Part shown: one piece after another, positions 8,606 through 16,947 of the stretch
Numbering within the stretch: position 1 is the first letter of the stretch
How the letters are laid out: each line of letters begins with the position of its first letter
NCBI RefSeq assembly: GCF_013116825.1
Contig: NZ_JABFNS010000063.1
Coordinates: forward strand, 1 to 49,101
Source: Myxococcus xanthus
GTDB lineage: Bacteria > Myxococcota > Myxococcia > Myxococcales > Myxococcaceae
Reading direction: 5' to 3'
Length of the DNA: 49,101 nucleotides
Notes under the pieces: model-generated
Database searches by the model: none
The model's input: only the letters and a program-made list of their open reading frames with translations
What the model was told of the DNA's origin: nothing
Made by a program: the position numbers and the translations under genes

Positions 8606-10030
8606 TCAGGCGATGAGCTCGGAGAGCACGCCCTTGGTCAGCGACGGGTCGCCGAAGTCGTCCAGGTTCCCGCCGGCCGCGTTCCTCAGCCCCACGGCGG
8701 TGCCAATCGTGTTCAGCATCCGGTTGTGGTTGGGATTGCCGCCGCCCGACGCCTCGACGTAGACGCCCTGCTTGAAGAAGCCATTGCAGCTCCCCGCCAG
8801 GACGAAGGGCACATTGCGCGCCGAGTGAGCCGGCCCGTTGCCCAGGTCGTTGTACCAGACAGCCACGCCGTGCTCGATGAGTCGCTTTCCGTCCGGCATC
8901 TGGTAGGCCACCAGCCGGTCCAGGAGGTGCTTGAAGGCGCTCGCGAACTGCACGTCCACGTGGTGGTGCAGCAGGTCCGAACCCGTGATGATGCCGCCGC
9001 TGGAGTCGTGCGACGAGCGACGGTGGGACACGTAATGGAAGTTCTCCATCAACTGCCCCGTGTCCGGGTTGCGGTAGCGCGTGTCGCCGTCGTTGCCATT
9101 GCCCACCTGGATGACGGCCGCGCGGTTGGTGCCGCACGCCATCGCCATCACGGCGATGTCCATGTGCAGCCTGGCGGTGGCGAGCACCTCGGTGCCGTCC
9201 GTGCTGTCATAGCCGGGCGACTGCTGCTGGAGGATGAGCTCCTGGTCCGCGCGCATGCGGCAGCTCAGGGCGACCTCCAGGTCCCGGACGTTGGACAGGT
9301 GCAGGTCCAAGCGCTCATGGTCGGACGCGCTCAGCTCGGGACGCTGCTGGAGCGCCTGGAGCTGGGCCTTCACCAGGTCGTTCACGCTGCGCTGCCGGAC
9401 GAGGAGCTGCTCGCGAGCCTCGGGAGTCAGTCCTCCCGGGCCGCCAATCATCGTCTGGTACGCATTCCACGGGTCATGCAGCGCGGCCCGGCGGACGTTG
9501 CTGCTCCGGTAGGAGAGGCAGGGCCCCCCGAGCCAGCCGCCACGCCGGCCCGCGTAGAAGACGAGCGAGTCACGCTGCTGCGGATTGAGCTCGCGGCCGA
9601 TGCGGTGGTCGATGGACTCGCCCGCGGACTCGGAGCCGCCGCCCGCGCCCTCCACCACGGGGCCCTGCGCGGTCAGCCCCTGCATGGCGCCGCGGGCGTG
9701 GCCGTCCCCGTAGTTGTAGTCCTTCATGTTGACGTTGCGCACCAGCAGCAGGTGCGCGCGGTGGTCATCGAGCACGCCCACGGCCCGCCCGGCCATGCTC
9801 TCCGCGGTGAGCGCACCCAGGGTGCGCGGCCAGAAGCGCTCCGGCTCCGCGCCGAGCTCCGACGTCGTCTGGGCCGAGGCGACGCCGTTGGCCTGCCGGA
9901 AGAAGATGGCGTACGGCAGCCCCCCCGAGTCCGCCGCGCGGGCGGTCCTCGGCATCAGCCCCTCGAGAAACGGCAGGCTCAGCATCGTCCCGCCCAGGCC
10001 CTTCAACACCCTCCGGCGACTCAGCTTCAT
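8606..10030 (-). CDS. DUF1552 family protein with Tat signal (pair 1)
   Basis: A 474-residue protein from ATG 10030. The N-terminus (MKLSRRRVLKGLGGT...) carries a twin-arginine motif before a hydrophobic stretch and an AxA-type site (ARAA), so export by the Tat system is predicted. The body has features of DUF1552: FFRQANGVAS near the start, a SAGESIDHRIG segment, SNVRDLEVALSCR, and a C-terminal CNGFFKQGVYV/NHNRMLNTIG block. The biochemical role of this family is unknown. Its start overlaps the stop of the upstream DUF1592-type gene by ATGA, implying coupled translation and joint function. A second such pair lies at 19172-22902. Confidence 0.88.
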   Translation of the reverse strand: MKLSRRRVLKGLGGTMLSLPFLEGLMPRTARAADSGGLPYAIFFRQANGVASAQTTSELGAEPERFWPRTLGALTAESMAGRAVGVLDDHRAHLLLVRNVNMKDYNYGDGHARGAMQGLTAQGPVVEGAGGGSESAGESIDHRIGRELNPQQRDSLVFYAGRRGGWLGGPCLSYRSSNVRRAALHDPWNAYQTMIGGPGGLTPEAREQLLVRQRSVNDLVKAQLQALQQRPELSASDHERLDLHLSNVRDLEVALSCRMRADQELILQQQSPGYDSTDGTEVLATARLHMDIAVMAMACGTNRAAVIQVGNGNDGDTRYRNPDTGQLMENFHYVSHRRSSHDSSGGIITGSDLLHHHVDVQFASAFKHLLDRLVAYQMPDGKRLIEHGVAVWYNDLGNGPAHSARNVPFVLAGSCNGFFKQGVYVEASGGGNPNHNRMLNTIGTAVGLRNAAGGNLDDFGDPSLTKGVLSELIA

Positions 10031-11751
10031 GGCAGCTCCTCCGGGTGGCGATTCACGAAGCCCTCGCTGGTGACGACCTCCACGACGAGATCGACGATGG
10101 ACAGGTTGCCCGCCTTCGACAGCTTTCCGAGCCGCTCCACCAGCGGCACATCCTCGTGGGCGGACGGGCGCCCGTGGAGGTACTCCACCCAGTGCTTCGC
10201 GTAGCACGCATGCACCGCTTCATTGGCCGCGAGTGCGTCCGCCAGGTCGAGCGCGTCGCGCACCGACACCGTCTCTCCGTTGATGTTGGGAGACGCGCTG
10301 GCGTCCACCGGATGTCCGTTGTCCGTGGTGCGGTAGCCGCCGATGGCGTCGAAGTTCTCGAAGGGGAAGCCGAGCGGGTTGATGAGGTTCGAGTGGCAGC
10401 TGGCGCACGCAGTCCCTGGCGCTTCGGTGTGCGAGGCGACGACCTCACGATTGGTGCGGCCCTGGGGGGCGGGGAGCGGCGGGATGTTGGCCGGCGGCGC
10501 GCCAATCTTCCGGCAGATGATGCGCTCGGACACGAAGACGCCGCGGTGGATGGGGTCCGGGTCCACCGACGTCGCGTGCGAGGCCAGGAAGCCCACCTGG
10601 GTGAGCACGCCCTTGCGCTCGCGCGAGTCCAGCGTCACGGGGACGAAGTCGGCGGTGAACGTGCCACTCAGCCCGTAGACGCGCGCCAACTCGTCGTTGA
10701 CGAAGGTGGCCGGCGAGGTGAGCAGGTCGCTGTAGCCGCCCTTGCGGGAGAAGACGACGTCCTGGACGAAAAGGGTCGTCTCCCGGGCCGCGTACTCCCC
10801 GAGGCGCTCGGACACCTGCGGGTAGCGCGTGAGGGAGGGCCGGATGGCGGCATGGCGGGGCACGTCGAAGAGGGTGCGGTGGAAGGCCTCCACCACCTTG
10901 TTCGAGCGCGCGTCCTGGAGCATGCGCCGTGCCTGTGTGGCGACGCCCTCGCGGGAGTGCAGGGTGCCCTCGCTCGCGGCGGCGAACAGTGCGTCGTCCG
11001 GCATGGCGCTCCAGAGGCCGAAGCTCAGCCGCGAAGCCACTTCGTAGTCGTCGAGCGGCACCCGGTCCTGCACGGCCTGCGTGCTGCGCTCCACGCGGTA
11101 GAGGAAGTGGGGCGACTGAAGGAAGGCTTCAATCACCAGCCGGATGCCACCCTCGAAGGCCGACATGTCCGCGTAGGCCTGGGGCCCCTGGCGGTACAGC
11201 CCGAGGTAGCTCTCCACCTCTTCGGACGTCAGCGGGCGCCGATGCGCGCGCAGGCCGAAGGACTCCACGAAGGCGCGGGCGCGCTCCTCGCCGGTGGCGG
11301 CCGACGGAGGCAAGAGGCGCGCGAGCTTCGTCGCGTCCGTCGTCACCTGGCCGGCGAGTTCAGCGGCGGCGCGCTGGTAGGCGCCCCAGAGTGCCTCGTC
11401 GACAGAGAGGGCGCGCGCATCGTTGTCGAAGAGGAAGCCGCTCTGGGCAGGGTCCGCGCGGAAGGTGCCCGCCAGCGTGGTGGGCGGTGCGTCCAGCCTG
11501 AGCAGCTCCTGCACGCTGTTCGTCCACTGGACGTGCGTCAGGCGCGCCATTCGCACGGACGGGGCTGGCTTCTCGATGGCGGTGGGCGGGGGCGTACCGG
11601 GGCCGGGCCCTCCACCGGGGCCCTCCGGGTTGGAGATGGTTCCTTCGCAGCCAGCAGCCCCGCTCAAGACCAGCCCGAGCACCACCGGGCGCCACCACCG
11701 TCCCCGCTCCGCTGGCTCTCGTGACAGCCGTTGTGATCGCATCCTCGGCAC
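10027..11751 (-). CDS. DUF1592/DUF1588-type haem lipoprotein (pair 1)
   Basis: About 574 residues. GTG at 11751 is chosen because GGAGG lies five bases upstream; ATGs at 11766 and 11742 are alternatives. A hydrophobic leader ends at a lipobox (LSGAAGC). Domains in order match the planctomycete-cytochrome-associated set: DUF1587 (MARLTHVQWTNSVQELLRLD), DUF1595 (FGLRAHRRPLTSEEVESYL), DUF1592 (YEVASRLSFGLWSAMPDD), DUF1588 and DUF1585 (C-terminal EYLHGRPSAHEDV). DUF1588 contains a c-type haem site CASCH at residues 449-453. It is likely a periplasm-facing, outer-membrane-anchored redox protein acting with the following DUF1552 protein. The electron donor and acceptor are unknown. Confidence 0.88.
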   Translation of the reverse strand: MPRMRSQRLSREPAERGRWWRPVVLGLVLSGAAGCEGTISNPEGPGGGPGPGTPPPTAIEKPAPSVRMARLTHVQWTNSVQELLRLDAPPTTLAGTFRADPAQSGFLFDNDARALSVDEALWGAYQRAAAELAGQVTTDATKLARLLPPSAATGEERARAFVESFGLRAHRRPLTSEEVESYLGLYRQGPQAYADMSAFEGGIRLVIEAFLQSPHFLYRVERSTQAVQDRVPLDDYEVASRLSFGLWSAMPDDALFAAASEGTLHSREGVATQARRMLQDARSNKVVEAFHRTLFDVPRHAAIRPSLTRYPQVSERLGEYAARETTLFVQDVVFSRKGGYSDLLTSPATFVNDELARVYGLSGTFTADFVPVTLDSRERKGVLTQVGFLASHATSVDPDPIHRGVFVSERIICRKIGAPPANIPPLPAPQGRTNREVVASHTEAPGTACASCHSNLINPLGFPFENFDAIGGYRTTDNGHPVDASASPNINGETVSVRDALDLADALAANEAVHACYAKHWVEYLHGRPSAHEDVPLVERLGKLSKAGNLSIVDLVVEVVTSEGFVNRHPEELP

Positions 11752-11971
11752 GAGCGCCTCCATCATTGAGAGACATACCAATCAGATGGATGATGCGTTC
11801 CTGTCAATGTAGCCGCGACTCGCACGCGCATCGGTCGAATGGCCCGATGACACGGATACTGAAAAACTCGTGTCACGCGTGCATACGCGTTGCATCTTTC
11901 GTGTGGGCCTCGCGGAAAGTGAGGAGGAGGCGCCACATGCGTGGGGGACAGACCCCCTCAATGCGGTGGTG
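11752..11971 (-). promoter_or_regulatory. Upstream region of pair 1 with a possible -35 element
   Basis: A TTGACA sequence on the minus strand (11802-11807) lies upstream of the DUF1592-type gene. No good -10 is present at normal spacing (TGATTG at 17 bp), so the promoter is only a candidate. No gene is seen in the gap, which also follows the outer-membrane protein gene's neighbourhood. Confidence 0.3.
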
Positions 11972-13342
11972 TTACAGCCTGAGGTACACGCCGAGCTGAC
12001 CGCTGAAGTACAGGTCCTTGGCGCCGCCGGCGAAGACCGGGGCTCCCTCCGCGGCGTCGGCGGTGAAGGAGTAGCTCCGCAGCGCTCCGCCCAGCCGCAG
12101 ACCCAAAATGCGCGTCAGGGCGAACTCCACGGCGAGCTCGCCATCGAGTCCGGAGCCGCTCAGCTCCGGGAGGTAGTCGTCCGAGGACAGCTCGCCGCCG
12201 CTCAGCACGTGCTGGTAGCCCACGCGCGCGGCGATGGCCCATCGCTCGGTGAGCGCCTTGCGCAGGCCCAGCTCCACGTGCGCGAAGCGGTAGTCCACGT
12301 CGGGCAGGGCGAAGGTGCTCTCCGGCGGGAGCTCCACCGCGAAGGAGTGGGTGCCGTATAGCGCGCCCACCGAGACCTCCAGCCACGGCAGCGGCAGGCG
12401 AAGGCGCAGGCCTCCCTCCAGGAGCTGCGCGGTGGTGCCGTAATCGGAGCCATCCGGGAGCCGCGTGGACAGCCCGAGGGCGCGTGAGCCCCGCGCCACG
12501 ATACCCAGGTTGTGCACCATCCCATCCGTGAAGTGGGAGAGCGGGAAGTAGCTCACCGAGACGCTCGCCGCCGCGGCGCTGTTGAGGCTATATTCGGGCA
12601 GCACGTTGGCGTTGCTGCCCGAGAAGTTGAAGCGGCGGAACAGCCCCTGTCCGGACAGCAGCGCCTCCAGGATGGGGCCGTCCAGGTTGCGAAGGCCGGC
12701 TGCCTTCGGCTCGGGCTTCACCAGCGGCTCCTCCTTCTTCACGGTGGGCGGAGGAGGCTTCACCACCGCCGGGCGCGGTGCCTCCGCGATGGGGGTCGGG
12801 GGCGCGACCTCCGGCTCGGAGACAGGCGTCGGAGGCGTGACGGCGGCAGGCGGGAGGCTCTGCTCCGGGCCCGCCTTCAGGGCCGCGCCCAGCTTGGGCT
12901 CGAGTTCGCGCCGCACGTCGGGGAAGGCGCGGTTCGTGCGGACGTCCCAGCGCTCCTCCGCGAGGAGGGTGCCGTCCTTGCCGGAGTAGGCGCGGACCTC
13001 CACGTCCCAGCGCTTCGTCCCCTTCACCGAGGCGAGGATCAGCACGTCCGCGCCGAGCTTCTTTGCCAGCGCCTGCCGCTGCTCATCCGTCTTCGGACCG
13101 CCGCGGATGCGCTTCACCTGGGCATCCACCTTCTTCGCGGGCAGCACCTCTCGCCCGCGTCCCTTCTTGCCAAACTCCTGCGTCAGCACCCTGCGCAGCG
13201 CATCCGCCTGGCGGCCCTCCGGGCGCAGCACCGCGACTCGGGTCTTCTGCGCTTGCGTCTTCTTCGCCTGCGCGGCCTCGGCCGGGCGGTACGACACGAC
13301 CAGCGCCAGCACCAGCAACACCCATCCCGCGATGCGGCTCAC
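11972..13342 (-). CDS. Outer-membrane beta-barrel protein with N-terminal TolB/CsgG-like region
   Basis: A 456-residue protein from GTG 13342, which follows AAGGAGG by eight bases. It starts with a signal peptide (VSRIAGWVLLVLALVVSYRPAEA). Residues about 25-190 (TRVAVLRPEGRQADALRRVL, KKLGADVLILASVKG) resemble the alpha/beta fold used by TolB-N/FlgO-like proteins that sense or build envelope complexes. A Pro/Lys/Val linker at about 195-250 follows. The C-terminal 200 residues alternate polar and hydrophobic residues, with repeated G.R.....L/W strands ending in LYFSGQLGVYLRL, as in an outer-membrane barrel ending in a hydrophobic residue. The function is not assigned. It stands alone and is transcribed away from the RibD-like gene. 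Confidence 0.78.
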   Translation of the reverse strand: MSRIAGWVLLVLALVVSYRPAEAAQAKKTQAQKTRVAVLRPEGRQADALRRVLTQEFGKKGRGREVLPAKKVDAQVKRIRGGPKTDEQRQALAKKLGADVLILASVKGTKRWDVEVRAYSGKDGTLLAEERWDVRTNRAFPDVRRELEPKLGAALKAGPEQSLPPAAVTPPTPVSEPEVAPPTPIAEAPRPAVVKPPPPTVKKEEPLVKPEPKAAGLRNLDGPILEALLSGQGLFRRFNFSGSNANVLPEYSLNSAAAASVSVSYFPLSHFTDGMVHNLGIVARGSRALGLSTRLPDGSDYGTTAQLLEGGLRLRLPLPWLEVSVGALYGTHSFAVELPPESTFALPDVDYRFAHVELGLRKALTERWAIAARVGYQHVLSGGELSSDDYLPELSGSGLDGELAVEFALTRILGLRLGGALRSYSFTADAAEGAPVFAGGAKDLYFSGQLGVYLRL

Positions 13343-13443
13343 AGGGCCACCTCCTTGGAGCGAGCAGACGAGGTGGTAGCGGCCGGGAGGGCAGGGACGA
13401 AGGGGCGGGAACACATGGGGGCTCGGCTTCCAGTGTCGAGACG

Positions 13444-13460
13444 GGGGCTGCCTCAGCCCC
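13444..13460. other. Small perfect hairpin upstream of the outer-membrane protein gene
   Basis: GGGGCTG-CCT-CAGCCCC forms a 7-bp stem with a 3-base loop about 100 bp upstream of the start of the outer-membrane gene. The rest of the 13343-13704 gap contains no gene and presumably the divergent promoters. Confidence 0.4.
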
Positions 13461-13704
13461 AGCAATTGAGGGGCCAACATCCCGGAGCTTGGAGCCTATC
13501 TCGGTAGGCGCGCGTGGAACCAGGTAATGACGCCCACTGCGAGGTGCAGCATTCCCAGGGCCCAGCGGCTCGTCATGCGAATCATTCACGTCATGACGCG
13601 TGTTCTGACGCAGGCTCGCGACGCCTTCGCTCCTGGCGCACATCCTCTGCGACAAGTTCTGCGACGGCCTGCCGTTCCATCGCCAGGAGTGTTAGACCCG
13701 CCGC

Positions 13705-14262
13705 ATGGGAATCCTGACCTTCAGCATCAACGTCACCCTGGATGGCTGCGTTGACCACCAGGAGGGAATCGCCGACGACGAGACACACGCCTTCTTCACC
13801 CGCCTCATGGACGAGTGCGGGGCGATGCTGTGGGGCCGCGTCACCTACGAGCTGATGGAGAGCTTCTGGCCGGCGGTCGCCCGCGGCGACGAGGAGGCGC
13901 CGCCGGCGATGCGCGAGTGGGCGGTCAAGCTGGAGGCCAAGCCGAAGTACGTGGCGTCGTCGACACGAAAGGACTTCCCGTGGACCAACAGCCACCACAT
14001 CGCTGGCGACCTGCGCACGGGTGTGCAGAAGCTCAAGGACGCGACCCCCGCCGGCGTGCTCCTCGGTAGCGGCAAGCTCGCGACCGAGCTGGACCGGCTG
14101 GATCTGATCGACGAGTACAAGTTCCTCGTCCACCCCAGGATCGCCGGCCATGGCCCGACCCTGTACCAGAGCGGGCTGCCCAGCACGCGACGGCTCGAGC
14201 TGGTCTCGGCGAAGCCGCTCCGCAGCGGCGCGGTCGCCATGCACTACCGGCGCGCGCGCTGA
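13705..14262 (+). CDS. Dihydrofolate reductase family protein (RibD C-terminal fold)
   Basis: A 185-residue cytoplasmic protein of the RibD-C/dihydrofolate-reductase-like superfamily. Diagnostic segments are the N-terminal FSINVTLDGCVD strand, the MLWGRVTYELMESFWP helix, the SSTRKDFPW region and the nucleotide-binding LLGSGKLATELDRLDLIDEYKF. The end HPRIAGHGPTLYQ...RRLELV is also typical. Length is typical for the stand-alone members, which are putative NADPH-dependent reductases with unknown substrates and are usually not true folate enzymes. The gene is monocistronic and divergent from the outer-membrane protein gene. Confidence 0.9.
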   Translation: MGILTFSINVTLDGCVDHQEGIADDETHAFFTRLMDECGAMLWGRVTYELMESFWPAVARGDEEAPPAMREWAVKLEAKPKYVASSTRKDFPWTNSHHIAGDLRTGVQKLKDATPAGVLLGSGKLATELDRLDLIDEYKFLVHPRIAGHGPTLYQSGLPSTRRLELVSAKPLRSGAVAMHYRRAR

Positions 14263-14775
14263 CTCAGCTCAGAGCAGCCCCATCGCGCCCAGCTCGCGGG
14301 CCAGCGCGTCGTCGGGAGCCGCGCTTGGGCCGTTCATTTCCTCCTCGCGAACGCCCGCCCGGCTGTCCCACGCGGCGCTCAGCGAGGTCGCTCGGCGCGC
14401 GAAACGCCCGGAACTTCTGGGGAGAAACGGCGAAGCCTCCTCGGCTCGCTCCTGGGGGCTTCTGTCTACCGACCCTCGCCGTCTGTTGGCGACGAGAGAG
14501 AAATGGCTCCGTCACCTCGACGTAGACGTCCCGGGCGCGCCGGGCACTCGCGACGCTTCGCACGCGGTACAGCCCTGGCGCCGTCACCCGCACCGTGGCC
14601 GTATCGCTGCCCTGGCGGTTGAGGTCCGCCGTCCGGGGGGCCTGCTCGCGGGCGAGACGATGACGCCCACAGCCTGGCTGGCCATGGGCGCCATCCTGGG
14701 CGCGGTCGTGTTGCTGACGCGCGAAACGTGACGCTCAGTTGACGAGCAGCACCTTGCCCACGCCGCCCTGCTCCG
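14263..14775. other. Degenerate region with minus-strand gene remnants
   Basis: No intact gene is evident. On the minus strand at roughly 14480-14620 a protein-like stretch reads TATVRVTAPGLYRVRSVASA...DVYVEVTEPFLSRR, resembling a fragment of a surface or Ig-like protein. At 14736-14776 a separate minus-strand tail reads EQGGVGKVLLVN and a stop, like the C-terminus of a medium-chain (quinone oxidoreductase-like) dehydrogenase, and ends where insertion-element copy C starts. Both are inferred remnants. Confidence 0.4.
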
Positions 14776-14903
14776 CGCGTGGTGTTGAGGCGCAAGATAG
14801 CCACCAGGCCGACGGCCCCTGCCACGCACCTGATGGGAGCGGGGCCTGGGCAGGCGTGTACCCCAAGGGGGTTCAAGCGTTCTGTCCACCAGCCGGGAGC
14901 ATC
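14776..14903 (+). mobile_element. IS91-like element 3' fragment, copy C
   Basis: About 128 bp matching the last few transposase codons, the stop and the non-coding end of copies A and B (GTGGTGTTGAGGCGCAAGA through GGGAGCATC). It interrupts a minus-strand dehydrogenase remnant. Its left boundary differs from A and B, while its right boundary is the same within seven bases. Confidence 0.68.
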
Positions 14904-14968
14904 TGAAATGGACGAAGAGTTCCTGGCTGCCATCATCCCGCGTGACTCACCAGCAGCCAGGAGGCAGC

Positions 14969-15775
14969 GTGAATCTCATATCAAACAGTGCCATCGTGAC
15001 GGGAGCTGCACAGGGCATCGGGCGGGGAATCGCCGAGCGACTGATGCGGGATGGGGCCAACGTGCTTGTCTTTGGCCGGACTCAGGCGAAGGTGGAGGAG
15101 ACCGCCAGGGACCTCAACCGCATGTTCGACGGGAATGCGCGCGCCGTGCCTTTCACGGGTGACGTCCGCCGGCCGGAGGATGTCGCCCGGAGTCTTGAGG
15201 TCGCCACGCGCGAGCTGGGCCTGCCAGGAATTCTGGTGAACAACGCGGGGACCGCCACGCTGGCGCCGCTGCTCGACCTGCCGGACGAGGACTTCGACCA
15301 GGTGATGGCCATCAACCTGAAGGGGCCCTTCCTGTTCATGAAGGCCTTCGCGCGGGCGCTCGTGCAGGCCAAGAAGCCCGGCGTGGTGGTCAACATCTCC
15401 TCCCTGAACCAGCTCGCGGTGACGGATGGGTTGTCGCACTACTGCGCGTCGAAGGCGGGACTGGCGAACCTCTCGAAGGTCGCCGCGTCGGAGCTCGGGC
15501 GGCATGGAATCCGGGTGAATGTGGTGGCCCCTGGAGCCATCCAGACACCGCTGGCGGAGAGTGTCGGACTCATCGAGGTCATGGGGCATGAGTTCCTGGC
15601 TCGCACGCCGCTGGGCAAGCCGTGTGGAATGCCGTCGGATGTCGCGGGCGTGGTCTCCTTCCTGTGCGGCGAGGACGCTGCGTGGATCACCGGGGAGACC
15701 ATCTCCGTCGATGGTGGAAACCACATCCGTGGCCTGCACAGCTACTGGGACATGCTGAGCCGCGCCGCGAAGTAG
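14969..15775 (+). CDS. Short-chain dehydrogenase/reductase (FabG-like)
   Basis: A 268-residue classical SDR. From GTG 14969 (AGGAGG four bases upstream) the Rossmann motif TGAAQGIG falls at residues 10-17. The structural NNAG follows (VNNAGTATLAP), then a catalytic serine in VVNISSLNQ and the active-site Y158-x3-K162 in HYCASKAGL. The C-terminus (GETISVDGGNHI) is typical of the 3-oxoacyl-reductase-like group. It probably reduces or oxidises a carbonyl/alcohol using NAD(P). The substrate is not evident and there is no operon partner. It starts only about 65 bp after insertion-element copy C, so its native promoter may have been replaced. Confidence 0.93.
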   Translation: MNLISNSAIVTGAAQGIGRGIAERLMRDGANVLVFGRTQAKVEETARDLNRMFDGNARAVPFTGDVRRPEDVARSLEVATRELGLPGILVNNAGTATLAPLLDLPDEDFDQVMAINLKGPFLFMKAFARALVQAKKPGVVVNISSLNQLAVTDGLSHYCASKAGLANLSKVAASELGRHGIRVNVVAPGAIQTPLAESVGLIEVMGHEFLARTPLGKPCGMPSDVAGVVSFLCGEDAAWITGETISVDGGNHIRGLHSYWDMLSRAAK

Positions 15776-16219
15776 CGGCCCCAGGCGGTGCTCACGCTTC
15801 TCGGCTCTCTCCGGAACGCGACCACATCAGCCGAGGCGTGAATCAGGAGCGCGAGCTGTCCCAGCAACAGGGGCACGGCGACTTCGACTCGCAGGATCCG
15901 GGGGCCGAGGCTGAAGGGAGTGACGCTTCGGGCCTGGATGAGTATTGGTCGGGGAAGCCGCCGGTGAAGGGCAGCTCGTAGAGGGGGTGGAGCCAGTTGG
16001 TCGTGTAGTTGAATTCCCAGTACTGAGTCCCTGGGGCAACACCTACACGCACTTCGTGCAAGACAATGCCTGGGATGAATACAGCTCGAAGTGACGTACA
16101 CGCCGTGATTCACGGGCGGGCTCCAGACGCGAGAAGGGTTCGCGTCTGGAGCCTTGCCGGAGCGGGGCAAGGGGACGGTGGGGGCCGAGCCTGCGGGCCG
16201 TCCGTCAAACGCCTCCCGG
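15776..16219. other. Gap with possible minus-strand fragment
   Basis: No complete gene is seen. On the minus strand at about 15950-16060 a stretch reads GTQYWEFNYTTNWLHPLYEL followed by PFTGGFPDQY, which looks protein-like but lacks a start, a family match and a downstream open frame. It may be a remnant. A further short inverted sequence (AGACGCGAGAAGGGTTCGCGTCT, about 16124-16146) could be a terminator for the flanking genes. Confidence 0.35.
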
Positions 16220-16756
16220 TCAGCGGATTGCCCGTGCAAGGACCTGTTTCACCCGTGCGTCCGCCGTGCCGTGGACGGTGAGCACCTCCACGCCCAGCTC
16301 GTACGGGTCGTCGAGAAGCACCCTGGACAGCGTCTCGTCTACCGCGGTCCTCATGTGGATGTCTTCACGGGCCCGGCGCCGGATGCGATCCGGTGCCTCG
16401 ATGGGCACGAAGACGATGAGGTCGAGCGTCTGGATGGCGGAGCGGACCCGGGGATGCCATTCCTCCAGGTCGAACGCCTCCGCGTCCTCATGCGCCTGGA
16501 GATAACCCAGGAAGTCGACAGGGCAGCGGTCGAACAGGATGTCGCGTGAGTCTTTCTCGGCTTGAAGCAGCTCGGCCGAGAACCGGAGCTGTTCGATGAA
16601 GTCCTCCAGGGAGGGGGGAGACGCGAACTCGTAACCCTCTTCCTCGAGGAGGAGGTACGGCTCTTCCGCGAGCCGGTACCCCTCGAGCTCTTCTCCGAGC
16701 AAGTCAATCAGCGTCGACTTGCCCACCCGGTGTGAACCCGTCACGGCGATGCGCAT
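16220..16756 (-). CDS. Small P-loop ATPase/kinase-like protein (AAA_28 type)
   Basis: A 178-residue protein starting at ATG 16756. The Walker A sequence is TGSHRVGKST at residues 6-15. Further features are a lid-like DRCPVDFLGY segment at about 95 and IVFVPIEAPDRIRRRAREDI in the position of the Walker B strand and LID arginines of nucleoside-kinase-like proteins. Homologues are annotated as AAA family ATPases or NadR/thymidylate-kinase-like. The acidic stretch after the P-loop (EEPYLLLEEEGYE) is unusual. The substrate is unknown. It is transcribed alone, towards the 15776-16219 gap. Confidence 0.8.
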   Translation of the reverse strand: MRIAVTGSHRVGKSTLIDLLGEELEGYRLAEEPYLLLEEEGYEFASPPSLEDFIEQLRFSAELLQAEKDSRDILFDRCPVDFLGYLQAHEDAEAFDLEEWHPRVRSAIQTLDLIVFVPIEAPDRIRRRAREDIHMRTAVDETLSRVLLDDPYELGVEVLTVHGTADARVKQVLARAIR

Positions 16757-16809
16757 GCCTGCTCATACCGCATCCCCGAGGATCGCGTCCCTCGGGGCGC
16801 GGGCATGCG

Positions 16810-16873
16810 CGAGGGCCACCCCAGGCCGCGTGGTGTTGAGGCGCAAGATAGCCACCAGGCCGGCGGCCCCTGC
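16810..16873 (+). mobile_element. IS91-like element fragment, copy D (64 bp)
   Basis: It matches copies A-C from CGAGGGCCACCCCAGGCCGC to GGCGGCCCCTGC, covering the last transposase codons and the first part of the non-coding tail. It stops before the common 3' end. It lies between two minus-strand genes and is the shortest fragment that includes the tail. Confidence 0.6.
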
Positions 16874-16947
16874 TGTTGACGCCCCCGGGACGGTGTGTCC
16901 CGGAGGCGCCAGCACCCCTTGCACGACGTCAGCCGCCGCGCGCCCCG

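Noticed and set aside
8726..10204. Plus-strand frame opposite the first DUF1552 gene
   Set aside because: It lacks domains and is antisense to a protein with Tat signal and family motifs.
11802..11807. TTGACA as a firm promoter for the first haem lipoprotein gene
   Set aside because: No acceptable -10 element at normal spacing, so it was kept only as a weak candidate.
16810..16873. Copy D as an independent intact mobile element
   Set aside because: It is only 64 bp, lacks the common 3' end and a transposase, and can only be a fragment.
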